Shown here: in pieces, positions 8,418 through 16,116 of the stretch
Numbering within the stretch: position 1 is the stretch's first letter
Layout: each line of letters opens with the position of its first letter
Source: Gammaproteobacteria bacterium
GTDB taxonomy: Bacteria > Pseudomonadota > Gammaproteobacteria > Pseudomonadales > Halieaceae
Assembly: GCA_030428835.1 (NCBI GenBank)
Contig: JAUIEP010000021.1
Span: forward strand, 1-44,882
Length of the DNA: 44,882 nucleotides
Reading direction: 5' to 3'
The notes under the pieces: generated by a model
The model's database searches: none
What the model was told of the DNA's origin: nothing
Seen by the model: the letters and a program-made list of their open reading frames with translations, nothing else
Program-made: the position numbers and the translations under genes

Positions 8418-8589
8418 CCTGCACAGGGGCGAGGCCGGATACTCCTTCGGTGTACGGCACTGGCAAGCCCTGACGTTCGAGGCAAAGGCCGCCGTACTGA
8501 TACCCGGTATCTGATCCACCGTACCAGTGGCCCGGCTTGCGGCTGCGAAACGCCTCGCATTCGATCATCCCCTGTATTGCCTGGTCCAC
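8398..8589 (-). CDS. Possible small protein, translationally coupled to the MFS gene
   Basis: A 63-codon frame begins with GTG 8589, overlapping the TAG stop of the MFS gene by one base (TAGTG). It ends just inside the 3' end of the convergent rhamnosidase gene. The sequence is rich in Gly, Tyr, Trp and Cys (GHWYGGSDTGYQYGG) and about 70 percent of its third codon positions are G or C, compatible with coding. An internal ATG at 8568 could also serve as the start. There is no recognisable domain. It could equally be a random open frame in the 171-nt gap between the two genes. Confidence 0.3.
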   Translation of the reverse strand: MDQAIQGMIECEAFRSRKPGHWYGGSDTGYQYGGLCLERQGLPVPYTEGVSGLAPVQAIHPLP

Positions 8590-9857
8590 TACACCGCGTT
8601 CTGTGCTGTACCTGTCGGTCCCGGATTTTCACCGGGAGGACCGTCGGGATAGCGGCCCAGCGAGAAGAACAGGACACACGCCACCAGCATGATCGGGATC
8701 GTCGCGTAGAGCATGGGTTGGTAACTGCCCACCGTGTCATACACGGCACTCGCGATCAGCGGCGACATGCCCGCGCCAAAGCCCGAAAGACCTCCGATGG
8801 TGCCGAATAATGCTGCAAAGTTGCCGGGGTGAAAGTGTCGCGTGCACAAATAGGCGCAGGCGTCATACTCTGCGCCTGCCGCCAGGCCCAGCGCCAACAG
8901 GGCGACGGATGCCGCTGTCGGGCTGCTGTCCACGCCGAGCAGGATCGAAACGCAGATCAGCACACCGCAGGCACTGCCGATGGCTACGAAACGCCCGTCG
9001 AAGCGGTCGAGCAGGAAGCCGCCGAGCAGCCGTCCGGTAATGGTGCCGACACCCATCAGACCGGCAATCTCCGCCGCGCGCACCAGTTCGAACCCATCGG
9101 CGATCAGGATCGGCACCGCATTGATGCCCAGCATCGTGCTGCTGACCGAATAGATCAGCGCAGCCGCGGCAAGGCGGAAAAATTTTAGCGACAGCAGTTC
9201 CTCCGGTGGCTTGTCGCCAGCCAGTGGGCCCTGGCCGGGTGCGGCGGCGAGATTGGCGGCCGGTACCGCGCTGCGGTCGAACAGGAAGACGACCAGCGGG
9301 AAGACCACGATGAAGGCGAGCGCTCCGAGCCCCATGTAGGCGCCGCGCCAACCGAAAGCGACGAGCAGTTGCGCGGCGGCATAGGGGAAGACAGCCGCGG
9401 CCACGCCGGTGCCCGACAGGGTCACTGCCAGCGCCAGCCCGCGATTGGCGGAAAAGCGGCGGACGACAGCGGCCGTCCAGACGCTGGGGTAAATCAGGAC
9501 CAATGCCACCGCAAGCACGCCATACAGCGCCCACCATGTCCAGATACTTGGCCCGGCGGTGGCCAGGAGTGCAATGGCGGCGGCGAAGCAGGGTAGGCCG
9601 ATCAGCGCTATCAGCCGTGGACCGAAGCGGTCGACTGCCTTGCCACCAAGAGGCGCAAGGAGCAGCGTGCCGATGGCGGTTGCCAGTGGCCCACCGGCGA
9701 TTTCCGAACGTGACCAGCCGAATTCGGCCTCCAGCGGGCCATACATCACCCCTACCGAGTACGGATGCAGCGCCACCAGGGACATGCCCAGCAGGCAGAC
9801 CGGGATCAGCAGGCCGTGCTGCCGCCACTCGTTCCAATCGATCACCGCGATTGTCAT
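8589..9857 (-). CDS. MFS transporter, oxalate/formate or monocarboxylate antiporter-like
   Basis: The 422-aa protein has about 12 hydrophobic segments in two halves. The family signature is in the first half: EAEFGWSRSEIAGG after TM1, then GGKAVDRFGPRLIALIG in the TM2-3 loop; the second half carries GRLLGGFLLDRFDGR. This pattern is typical of MFS members near the oxalate/formate antiporter and monocarboxylate transporter groups, which move small organic acids across the inner membrane. It lies downstream of an IclR regulator on the same strand, so uptake of a regulated carbon source is likely. The substrate is not readable. Confidence 0.87.
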   Translation of the reverse strand: MTIAVIDWNEWRQHGLLIPVCLLGMSLVALHPYSVGVMYGPLEAEFGWSRSEIAGGPLATAIGTLLLAPLGGKAVDRFGPRLIALIGLPCFAAAIALLATAGPSIWTWWALYGVLAVALVLIYPSVWTAAVVRRFSANRGLALAVTLSGTGVAAAVFPYAAAQLLVAFGWRGAYMGLGALAFIVVFPLVVFLFDRSAVPAANLAAAPGQGPLAGDKPPEELLSLKFFRLAAAALIYSVSSTMLGINAVPILIADGFELVRAAEIAGLMGVGTITGRLLGGFLLDRFDGRFVAIGSACGVLICVSILLGVDSSPTAASVALLALGLAAGAEYDACAYLCTRHFHPGNFAALFGTIGGLSGFGAGMSPLIASAVYDTVGSYQPMLYATIPIMLVACVLFFSLGRYPDGPPGENPGPTGTAQNAV

Positions 9858-9933
9858 CCGTGTACTACTCCTTCAGCGGCGGTTCGCCGGTCGCTAGCAA
9901 GCATTCAATGATTCGGTGCCGCAACGATTCCGC

Positions 9934-9997
9934 CCCGCCAGGTTTCAGGCCCGCCAGGTTTCAGGCCCGCCAGGTTTCAGACCCGCCAGGTTTCAGA
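9934..9997. repeat. Four tandem copies of a 16-bp unit
   Basis: The unit CCCGCCAGGTTTCAGG occurs at 9934-9949 and 9950-9965, and with a final A instead of G at 9966-9981 and 9982-9997. A fifth copy decays after CCCGC. It lies in the 155-nt gap between the IclR gene and the MFS start. The copies abut directly, so it is a minisatellite rather than a CRISPR array. Confidence 0.9.
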
Positions 9998-10012
9998 CCC
10001 GCGACGGCCACC

Positions 10013-10831
10013 CTACCCCGCATCGGCCCCACTCTGTTGTCGACTGACGGCGCGCGCAGCGCGTAATGTCGCGGCGCCCAGCGCAGCGGTCCGCTGGCGG
10101 GGCAGGTCCGCGCCCAACGCGAGCGCGACGATCGCGTGACTCGGCGCCGACTGGTCCTTCCACACCGGCGCGGCCAGCACCGTGACCCCGCTGATATAGT
10201 TGCCGGCGTCGACCGCGAAGCCGCGCTGCCGGGTTTCCGCCACCTGCGCCAGCCAGTCAGGGAACGCGGGGGGGTCGTCCCAGCGCAGGCTGGCAAAGCG
10301 CTTCTTGAGTTCATCCTCGGGATAATCGCCGAAGGCGGCGATGCAGCGCCCGGTGGCCGACAGCAGCGCGGGGAAGCGGCTGCCCACCTCCGCTGAGAGG
10401 TGGAAGTTGCCCGCTGCCGTGGACGTGGCGACGACGACGATGTGGTCCAGTCCCACGATCTGCACGCCGAGCGTCGTCACGCCGAGGTCGCGGCTCAACG
10501 CGTTCAGCCGGGGCTGCACGAGGTCGGGAAACGTGTTCTGCTTCAACCACTGTCGCGCCAGCGTCAACACGCCCGCCTCCAGGCTGTAACGCTTGGTGTC
10601 GGCCTCGAACGCCACGAGTTCCTCCGCGACCAGGGCGCGCAGCGTGTAGAGGCAGGTACTGGGCACGAGCCCCAGCGCGTTCGCGATCACCTGCAGCGAG
10701 AGCGGCGCGTCGCTCTTGCCCAGCAGGCGCAGGATGGCGGCCGCGCGAGAGATCGCGGGCGCCTTGCTTTCACGCACCGACTTGTCGAGCCGGCGCCGGT
10801 CGCGCGCGCTGCCGGTTGCCGTTGTCACCAT
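10013..10831 (-). CDS. IclR-family transcriptional regulator
   Basis: Start ATG 10831 is chosen because GAGGAG sits six bases upstream, giving 272 aa; a longer frame to 10927 adds low-complexity residues and crosses the promoter region. The N-terminal HTH is clear (AISRAAAILRLLGKSDAPLSLQVIANALG, with VPSTCLYTLRALV as recognition helix). The C-terminal IclR effector domain runs from about residue 90 to the end (HLSAEVGSRFPALLSATGRC, ISGVTVLAAPVW). It is divergent from the ligase operon at 10999 and upstream of the MFS gene, and is the best local candidate to bind the motif at 10951-10971. Confidence 0.88.
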   Translation of the reverse strand: MVTTATGSARDRRRLDKSVRESKAPAISRAAAILRLLGKSDAPLSLQVIANALGLVPSTCLYTLRALVAEELVAFEADTKRYSLEAGVLTLARQWLKQNTFPDLVQPRLNALSRDLGVTTLGVQIVGLDHIVVVATSTAAGNFHLSAEVGSRFPALLSATGRCIAAFGDYPEDELKKRFASLRWDDPPAFPDWLAQVAETRQRGFAVDAGNYISGVTVLAAPVWKDQSAPSHAIVALALGADLPRQRTAALGAATLRAARAVSRQQSGADAG

Positions 10832-10902
10832 GTCACTCTCCTCGCCCGGACCCGCCGCGCCAGCCGCGCTACGGGCGGAATCCCATCGGCATAATTCAAT
10901 AT

Positions 10903-10971
10903 ATAAAATTTTATTCGATATATACAACTATTCTAGCCTATGCCATTATTCGACACCACTGCTGATTAACA
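10903..10971. promoter_or_regulatory. Divergent control region with palindrome and shared motif
   Basis: The 167-nt gap between the IclR start and the ligase start is A/T-rich in the middle. It holds a perfect 12-bp palindrome ATAAAATTTTAT at 10903-10914. At 10951-10971 lies the motif ACACCACTGCTGATTAACA, 27 nt before the ligase start. This motif recurs at 18076-18096 and 24427-24447, each time upstream of a plus-strand oxygenase or ligase gene. Confidence 0.45.
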
Positions 10972-10998
10972 CTTGAGGCCGCGAGGCTCCTTCACGAC

Positions 10999-12546
10999 AT
11001 GCTCACCGACTACACCACCTTCGCGGACGCCCAGGCCCACGCCTGCTCCGACGCCCTGTGGGAGCTGTTCGAGGGTGATCGCGAGTACCTGAATATCGCG
11101 CGCGAGTGCATCGGCCGCCACGCGGACGGCTCCAACCGCACGGCCGTGCGCATCGCCCACGACGACGGCAGGGACGAGATCCTCAGCTTCGACGAAATCG
11201 CGGCGGGCTCCGCCCGCTTCGCCCACTGGCTCGACGAGAACGGCATCGAACCCGGCGACCGCATCGCGTTCATGCTGGAGCCTTCCCTGCCGTTCTACGT
11301 GTGCCTGTTCGGCGCCATGATGACCGGCGCGATCAGCGTGCCGCTGTTTACCCTGTTCGGGCTCGACGGCCTGCGCCTGCGCGTGGACGACTGCAAGCCG
11401 CGGTTACTCATTACCAACGCCGAGAAGGCGGACATGGCGCGTGCGATCGAGGGCACGCGTGTCGTGGTGGCGGACCAGGCGCTGCTCGACGACATCGCGC
11501 GCTTTGGCGACCGCTACGAGCCCAAGACGCGCGCCAACGACCTCGCGGTCTTCCAGTACACCTCCGGCACCACGCGGGAGTTGCCCGAGGCGGTCAGGCA
11601 CACACACCGCTCCATTGTCACCTTGATGTTCGCCGCACTGTACGGCACGGGTATCCGCCCGGGCGACGCATTCTTCTGCCCCTCCTCCCCCGCATGGGGC
11701 CATGGCTTGTGGCACGGCACCCTGGCGCCGCTGGCGCTGGGCGTGACCACCGGCACGTTCGCCGGACGCTTCGACGCCACGCGCCTGATGCAGGCGCTGG
11801 CGGACTTCGGCATCACCAACATGTCCGCCGCCGCCACGCACTACCGCATGATGAACAACGCCGGCTGCGCGGGCGATTTCACGTTCGCCATCGAGAAGCT
11901 GTCCTACACGGGCGAGCCGATTGACCCGGCGACACTCGACTTCATCGACGCCACCTTCAACGTGCCCGCGTGCAGCATGTACGGCACGACGGAGATCGGC
12001 GTGGTGCTCGTCAACTACCCCGGCGCGAACGACTTCATGGTCAAGCCGGGCTCGCTCGGCAAGCCCGTCCCCGGCCTCAGGTTGCAGGTGCAACGGCCGG
12101 ACGGCACGCCCACCGACCCGGGCGAGGTCGGTGAACTCATGCTGTGGCGCCGCGACCGCTGGGAGACCACCAAGGACAGGGCGCACATCGACGAGGACGG
12201 CTACTTCTACCACGACGGCCGCGCCGACGACGTGATCATCTCCGCCGGCTGGACCATGAGCGCGGTGGAAATCGAGAATTCGCTGCTCAAGCACGACGAC
12301 GTGAAGGAAGCCGCCGTGATCGGCGTGCCGGACGAAAAGCGCGGCCAGGTCGTCAAGGCCTTCATCGTGTCCGACCGCACGCCAGGCGACGACTTTACGC
12401 GCGAATTGCAGGACTTCACGCGCGAGCGCCTAAGCCAGCACGAGTTTCCCCGGCTGATCGAGTACGTGGGCGAACTGCCCAAGACCCCGGCCGGCAAGGT
12501 GCACCGCAAGGTGCTGCGCGAGCGCGAGGCTGCGAAGATTCAGTGA
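10999..12546 (+). CDS. AMP-forming acyl-CoA synthetase
   Basis: The 515-aa enzyme of the ANL superfamily activates a carboxylic acid through an acyl-adenylate to its CoA thioester. The adenylation P-loop starts at Y187 as YTSGTTRELPEAVRHTH, a variant in which the usual TGxPKG is replaced. Later motifs are normal: YGTTEIG, the hinge region (YFYHDGRADDVIISAGW) and the C-terminal catalytic lysine in TPAGKVHRK. No signal peptide is seen. It heads a plus-strand operon continuing with MaoC-like, CoA-transferase and SDR genes, so it probably activates the acid that this set degrades. A weak GAGG site is 12 nt upstream. Confidence 0.88.
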   Translation: MLTDYTTFADAQAHACSDALWELFEGDREYLNIARECIGRHADGSNRTAVRIAHDDGRDEILSFDEIAAGSARFAHWLDENGIEPGDRIAFMLEPSLPFYVCLFGAMMTGAISVPLFTLFGLDGLRLRVDDCKPRLLITNAEKADMARAIEGTRVVVADQALLDDIARFGDRYEPKTRANDLAVFQYTSGTTRELPEAVRHTHRSIVTLMFAALYGTGIRPGDAFFCPSSPAWGHGLWHGTLAPLALGVTTGTFAGRFDATRLMQALADFGITNMSAAATHYRMMNNAGCAGDFTFAIEKLSYTGEPIDPATLDFIDATFNVPACSMYGTTEIGVVLVNYPGANDFMVKPGSLGKPVPGLRLQVQRPDGTPTDPGEVGELMLWRRDRWETTKDRAHIDEDGYFYHDGRADDVIISAGWTMSAVEIENSLLKHDDVKEAAVIGVPDEKRGQVVKAFIVSDRTPGDDFTRELQDFTRERLSQHEFPRLIEYVGELPKTPAGKVHRKVLREREAAKIQ

Positions 12547-12645
12547 CGGGTAATATAGATGCGATAGTACGCAAACAACTGACGTCAGCGTGAGGCTGCT
12601 GCGATGCAGTGACAGGCAAACAGATGCCGGAACACGCAAACACTG

Positions 12646-12718
12646 CCGTCATCCCCGCGAAGGCGGGGATCCAGTGTCTACAAACGCCTCTGGATTCCCG
12701 CTTTCGCGGGAATGACGG
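12646..12718. repeat. REPIN-like paired palindrome (dRS3-like)
   Basis: Two 29-nt arms (12646-12674 and 12690-12718) form an inverted repeat with three mismatches and a 15-nt loop. Each arm is itself a hairpin with a GNRA-type loop: CCCCGC-GAAG-GCGGGG and TTCCCGC-GAAA-GCGGGAA. The mismatches between the arms are compensated inside each hairpin. The ATTCCCGC...GCGGGAAT core resembles repeats common across Proteobacteria, including neisserial dRS3. It lies 99 nt after the ligase stop, in the 211-nt gap before the MaoC-like gene. Confidence 0.88.
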
Positions 12719-12757
12719 TGCTAAAAAGTTTTTCAGTAATACTCAGGAGAAAACCAC

Positions 12758-13888
12758 ATGACCGCCGCCAACAAGTTTCCGACGATCACCGAAAAAGGCC
12801 TCGAAGAACTGCGCAAGCGCATCGGTGTCACGATCACCGACTCCATCGAGCCCTGGAACTACGAGGCGTCGCGCGACGCCATTCGCCACTATGCCCACGG
12901 CATCGGCGATGACAACCCGCTGTGGTGCGACCCCGATTACGCCGCGAAAACCCAGTACGGCAGCATCGTGGCCCTGCCGAGCTTCCTGTTCTCCACCAAC
13001 CGCTTCATCTCCGGTTACTGCGGCGGCCTGTCCGGCGTGCACGCCATGTGGGCAGGCGCGGACTGGACCTGGCACAAGCCGGTGCTGCGCAACGACACCA
13101 TCAACACCGAGGCGCACCTGAAGGACCTCATCGAGCACCAGACCCGCTTCGCCGGCCGCGCCGTGCAGCAGATCTACCACGTGGACTTCTACAACCAGCA
13201 CGGTGACCACGTGGCGGGCGCCGACAGCTGGGTGTTCCGCACCGAGCGCGACGAGGCCCGCGAGCGCGGCACCAAGTACGACGAGGTGAAGGGCAAGGTC
13301 GAGCAGATCAGCGACGAGGATCTCGCCGAGTGGGGCAAGCTGTACGCCAACGAGGAAATCCGCGGCGCCACCCCGCGCTACTGGGAAGACGTACAGGAAG
13401 GCGACGAACTGCCGCGCATGATGAAAGGCCCGATGACCGTCACCGGCTTCATCTGCTACGCGCAGGGCTGGGGCGGCCTCTACATCCGCGCCAACAAGAT
13501 CGCGTGGAAGATGCAGCAGGCGCACCCCGGACTCGGCATCAAGAACAAGTTCAACATCCCCGACTGCCCCGAGCGCGTGCACTGGGACGACGACTTCGCG
13601 CGCGAGGTCGGCACGCCCGGCGCCTACGACTACGGCCCCGAGCGCTGCTCCTGGCTCACGCACCACCTCACCAACTGGATGGGCGACGACGGCTTCCTGC
13701 ACAAGGCGAAGTGCCAGATCCGCCGGCACAACCCGGACGGCGACGTGATCTTCATCGACGGCACCGTCACGCGCAAGTACGAGGAAGACGGCAAGCACTA
13801 CGTTGAGATCAGCCAGCGGGCCGAGACGCACCGCGGCGAACTGTCCGCGAGCGGCGCCGCCGTGGTGCAACTGCCCAGCCGCGGTTGA
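12758..13888 (+). CDS. MaoC-like / FAS1-like double-hotdog dehydratase
   Basis: The 376-aa protein contains two hotdog-type regions. In the first, YAHGIGDDNPLWCDPDYA followed by PSFLFS matches the FAS1-like dehydratase N-domain; the His of the classical hydratase motif (NPLH) is a Trp here. The second region has RVHWDDDFAREVGTPGAYDYG and HHLTNWMGDDGF and may hold the active site. Such proteins hydrate enoyl-CoA or dehydrate 3-hydroxyacyl-CoA in side-chain or ring-derived acid degradation. AGGAGA precedes ATG 12758. It is 31 nt from the CoA-transferase gene and clearly belongs to the same operon. Confidence 0.8.
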   Translation: MTAANKFPTITEKGLEELRKRIGVTITDSIEPWNYEASRDAIRHYAHGIGDDNPLWCDPDYAAKTQYGSIVALPSFLFSTNRFISGYCGGLSGVHAMWAGADWTWHKPVLRNDTINTEAHLKDLIEHQTRFAGRAVQQIYHVDFYNQHGDHVAGADSWVFRTERDEARERGTKYDEVKGKVEQISDEDLAEWGKLYANEEIRGATPRYWEDVQEGDELPRMMKGPMTVTGFICYAQGWGGLYIRANKIAWKMQQAHPGLGIKNKFNIPDCPERVHWDDDFAREVGTPGAYDYGPERCSWLTHHLTNWMGDDGFLHKAKCQIRRHNPDGDVIFIDGTVTRKYEEDGKHYVEISQRAETHRGELSASGAAVVQLPSRG

Positions 13889-13919
13889 GGCGACGCGGGT
13901 CGCGGTCCATACTCCGCGC

Positions 13920-15140
13920 ATGACCGAGGCAGGCAACAACGACACGCCCGACTGGGCGGGACCACTGGCCGACATCCGCGTGCTGGATTTCACGCGGGTG
14001 CTGGCCGGTCCCGCCGCGTCGCTGGCGCTCGCCGACCTCGGTGCGGAAGTGCTCAAGGTCGAGCCGCCCGCGGGCGACGAGACGCGCACCTTCCCGCCCT
14101 TCCGCGAGGGCGAGAGCCACTACTACATCGCCGTCAATCGCGGCAAGAAAAGCATCGTCATCGACCTGAAGTCGGAGGCCGGCGTGCAGCTCGCGCGTGA
14201 CCTGGCGGCGCAGAGCGACATCGTGATCGAGAACTACCGGCCCGGTGTAATGGACCGGCTCGGGCTCGGCTACGAGGCGCTATCCAGGGACAACCCCGGC
14301 CTGATCTACTGCTCCATTTCAGGCTTCGGCCAGGACGGCCCGCTGCGCGACAAGCCCTCCTTCGACATCGTGTTGCAGGCGCTGTCCGGCGCGCTCTCCG
14401 TCAACGGTGAGCCCGGCGGCGCGCCGCTGAAACTCGGCATCCCGCTGGGCGACCTCGTCGGCGGGATCAACGGGCCGATCGGCATTCTCGCCGCGCTGCA
14501 CGAACGCCACCGCACGGGGCGCGGGCGCCACATCGACGTGAGCCTGCTCGACGGCATGGTCGGCATGCTCGGCTACCTTGCGCAGCTCGCCTTCTTCAAC
14601 GGCGAGGACCCGCAGCCGCAGGGCTCGCAGCACCCCAACCTCGTGCCCTACGGCCAGTTCCCCGCATCCGACGGCGCCATCATCATCGCCTGCCTCACCA
14701 ATGCCTTCTGGGGGCGCATCTGCCGCGCGCTCGGCATGCCGGAACTGGCGGACGATGCGCGCTACGACTCGCTGGAGAAACGCCGCGCCGCGCGCGAGGA
14801 CGTCAACGCCATCGTATCCGGCTTCACGCGGCAGAAAACCGTCGCGGAACTCGAGGCGCTGCTGAGCGCGCACGAGGTACCGAACGCGCCGATTCTCGGC
14901 ATCGGCGACGCGCTGTCACAACCGCAGGTGGCGGCGCGTGATATGGTCGTCGACACACAGCACAAGACGCTGGGCACCATCCCCATCGTCAACAGGTCCA
15001 TCAAGTACGCAGGTGCAGAACAGGCGGCGCCGACGGCCCCGGCCGTGCTGGGCGAACACACCGACGAGATTCTCGCGCAGGTCCTCGGCCTCGACGCCGA
15101 CGCCATCGCGCAGTTGCGCGCGGCCAACGTCGTAGCCTGA
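13920..15140 (+). CDS. Family III CoA-transferase (CaiB/BaiF type)
   Basis: The start ATG 13920 gives 406 aa and begins just before the conserved LADIRVLDFTRVLAGP. Upstream in-frame codons overlap the preceding gene and look non-coding. The family pattern continues with DLGAEVLKVEPP, NRGKKSIVIDLK and IVIENYRPGVMDRLG. The catalytic aspartate is D178 in GDLVGG, which forms the mixed anhydride with the CoA donor. Such enzymes move CoA between acids without ATP. It lies between a MaoC-like protein and an SDR, so it probably handles an intermediate of the same pathway. A second homologue is at 35950-37131. Confidence 0.88.
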   Translation: MTEAGNNDTPDWAGPLADIRVLDFTRVLAGPAASLALADLGAEVLKVEPPAGDETRTFPPFREGESHYYIAVNRGKKSIVIDLKSEAGVQLARDLAAQSDIVIENYRPGVMDRLGLGYEALSRDNPGLIYCSISGFGQDGPLRDKPSFDIVLQALSGALSVNGEPGGAPLKLGIPLGDLVGGINGPIGILAALHERHRTGRGRHIDVSLLDGMVGMLGYLAQLAFFNGEDPQPQGSQHPNLVPYGQFPASDGAIIIACLTNAFWGRICRALGMPELADDARYDSLEKRRAAREDVNAIVSGFTRQKTVAELEALLSAHEVPNAPILGIGDALSQPQVAARDMVVDTQHKTLGTIPIVNRSIKYAGAEQAAPTAPAVLGEHTDEILAQVLGLDADAIAQLRAANVVA

Positions 15141-15195
15141 CGTGTTGTCTAAATAGTCACCTGAACCGTCGCCTGAACAATAAAGGAGAACACAG

Positions 15196-16107
15196 ATGCC
15201 AGAACTGCGATTCGACGACCGCGTGGCGGTCATCACCGGCGCCGGCCGCGGACTGGGCCGCGCCTACGCACTGCTGCTCGCCGCGCGCGGCGCGAAGGTC
15301 GTGGTCAATGACCCCGGCGTGAGCCTGGCCGGCGACGGCACCGACGTGGGGCCTGCCGAGGAAGTCGTGCGGGAGATCAAGTCAGCCGGCGGCGAGGGCA
15401 TCGCCAACACCGACTCCGTGGCCACGCCCGAGGGCGGCGCGGCGATCATCGATACTGCTATACAAACTTACGGCCGCATCGACATCCTGATCCACAACGC
15501 CGGCATCGTGCGGCGCTCGCCGCTCAAGGACATGAGCGCGCAGGACTTCATGGACGTGCTCGACGTGCACCTGCACGGCGGTTTTCACGTGGTGCGCGCC
15601 GCGCTGCCGCACATGTGCGACGCGGGCTACGGGCGCATCGTGCTCACCAGTTCCTGCAGCGGCCTGTACGGCAACGCGCTGGTCGGCAACTACGCGACCG
15701 CGAAGACCGGCCTCATCGGTCTGTCCAACGTCACCGCCATCGAGGGCGCGGAGTACGGGGTGAAGTGCAACCTGATCCTGCCCGGGGCCGTGACGCGCAT
15801 GGCCGAGGGCCTGGACACCAGCGCCTACCCGCCCATGGACCCGGAACTGGTGGCGCCGGCCGTCGGCTGGCTCGCGCACGAGTCCTGCTCCGTGACCGGC
15901 GAATGGCTGGTGGCGATCGCCGGGCGCATCGCCATGGCCTACGCCGCCGAGACGCGCGGCGTCTACCGCGGCGAGTGGAGCATCGAGGATGTGGACCGCG
16001 AGATGGACGCCATTCATGACCGCTCACAGGCCGTCGCCTTCGACGTCGTGCCCAGCGGCCAGGCGGAGCACATCGGCTACAGTTTCGGTATGGCGAAGGA
16101 AGGGTAG
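15196..16107 (+). CDS. SDR of MFE-2 type (3-hydroxyacyl-CoA dehydrogenase-like)
   Basis: The 303-aa protein has TGAGRGLGRAYALLLAARGA followed by VVVNDPG and a G-D-G-rich insert, the pattern of the dehydrogenase unit of peroxisomal multifunctional enzyme 2. The catalytic pair is Y166 and K170 in YATAK, preceded by LTSSCSGLYGN. The C-terminal extension after the SDR core is typical of this group. The likely reaction is NAD-dependent oxidation of a 3-hydroxyacyl-CoA, which would complement the MaoC-like dehydratase two genes upstream. AAAGGAGA precedes ATG 15196. It is followed after 9 nt by an acyl-CoA ligase. Confidence 0.88.
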   Translation: MPELRFDDRVAVITGAGRGLGRAYALLLAARGAKVVVNDPGVSLAGDGTDVGPAEEVVREIKSAGGEGIANTDSVATPEGGAAIIDTAIQTYGRIDILIHNAGIVRRSPLKDMSAQDFMDVLDVHLHGGFHVVRAALPHMCDAGYGRIVLTSSCSGLYGNALVGNYATAKTGLIGLSNVTAIEGAEYGVKCNLILPGAVTRMAEGLDTSAYPPMDPELVAPAVGWLAHESCSVTGEWLVAIAGRIAMAYAAETRGVYRGEWSIEDVDREMDAIHDRSQAVAFDVVPSGQAEHIGYSFGMAKEG

Positions 16108-16116
16108 AGACACACC

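Noticed and set aside
9934-9997. CRISPR array
   Set aside because: The repeats are contiguous with no spacers and no cas gene is near; a minisatellite explains them.
12646-12718. Rho-independent terminator of the first ligase gene
   Set aside because: There is no U-run after either hairpin, and the compensated two-hairpin structure fits a REPIN better; partial termination cannot be excluded.
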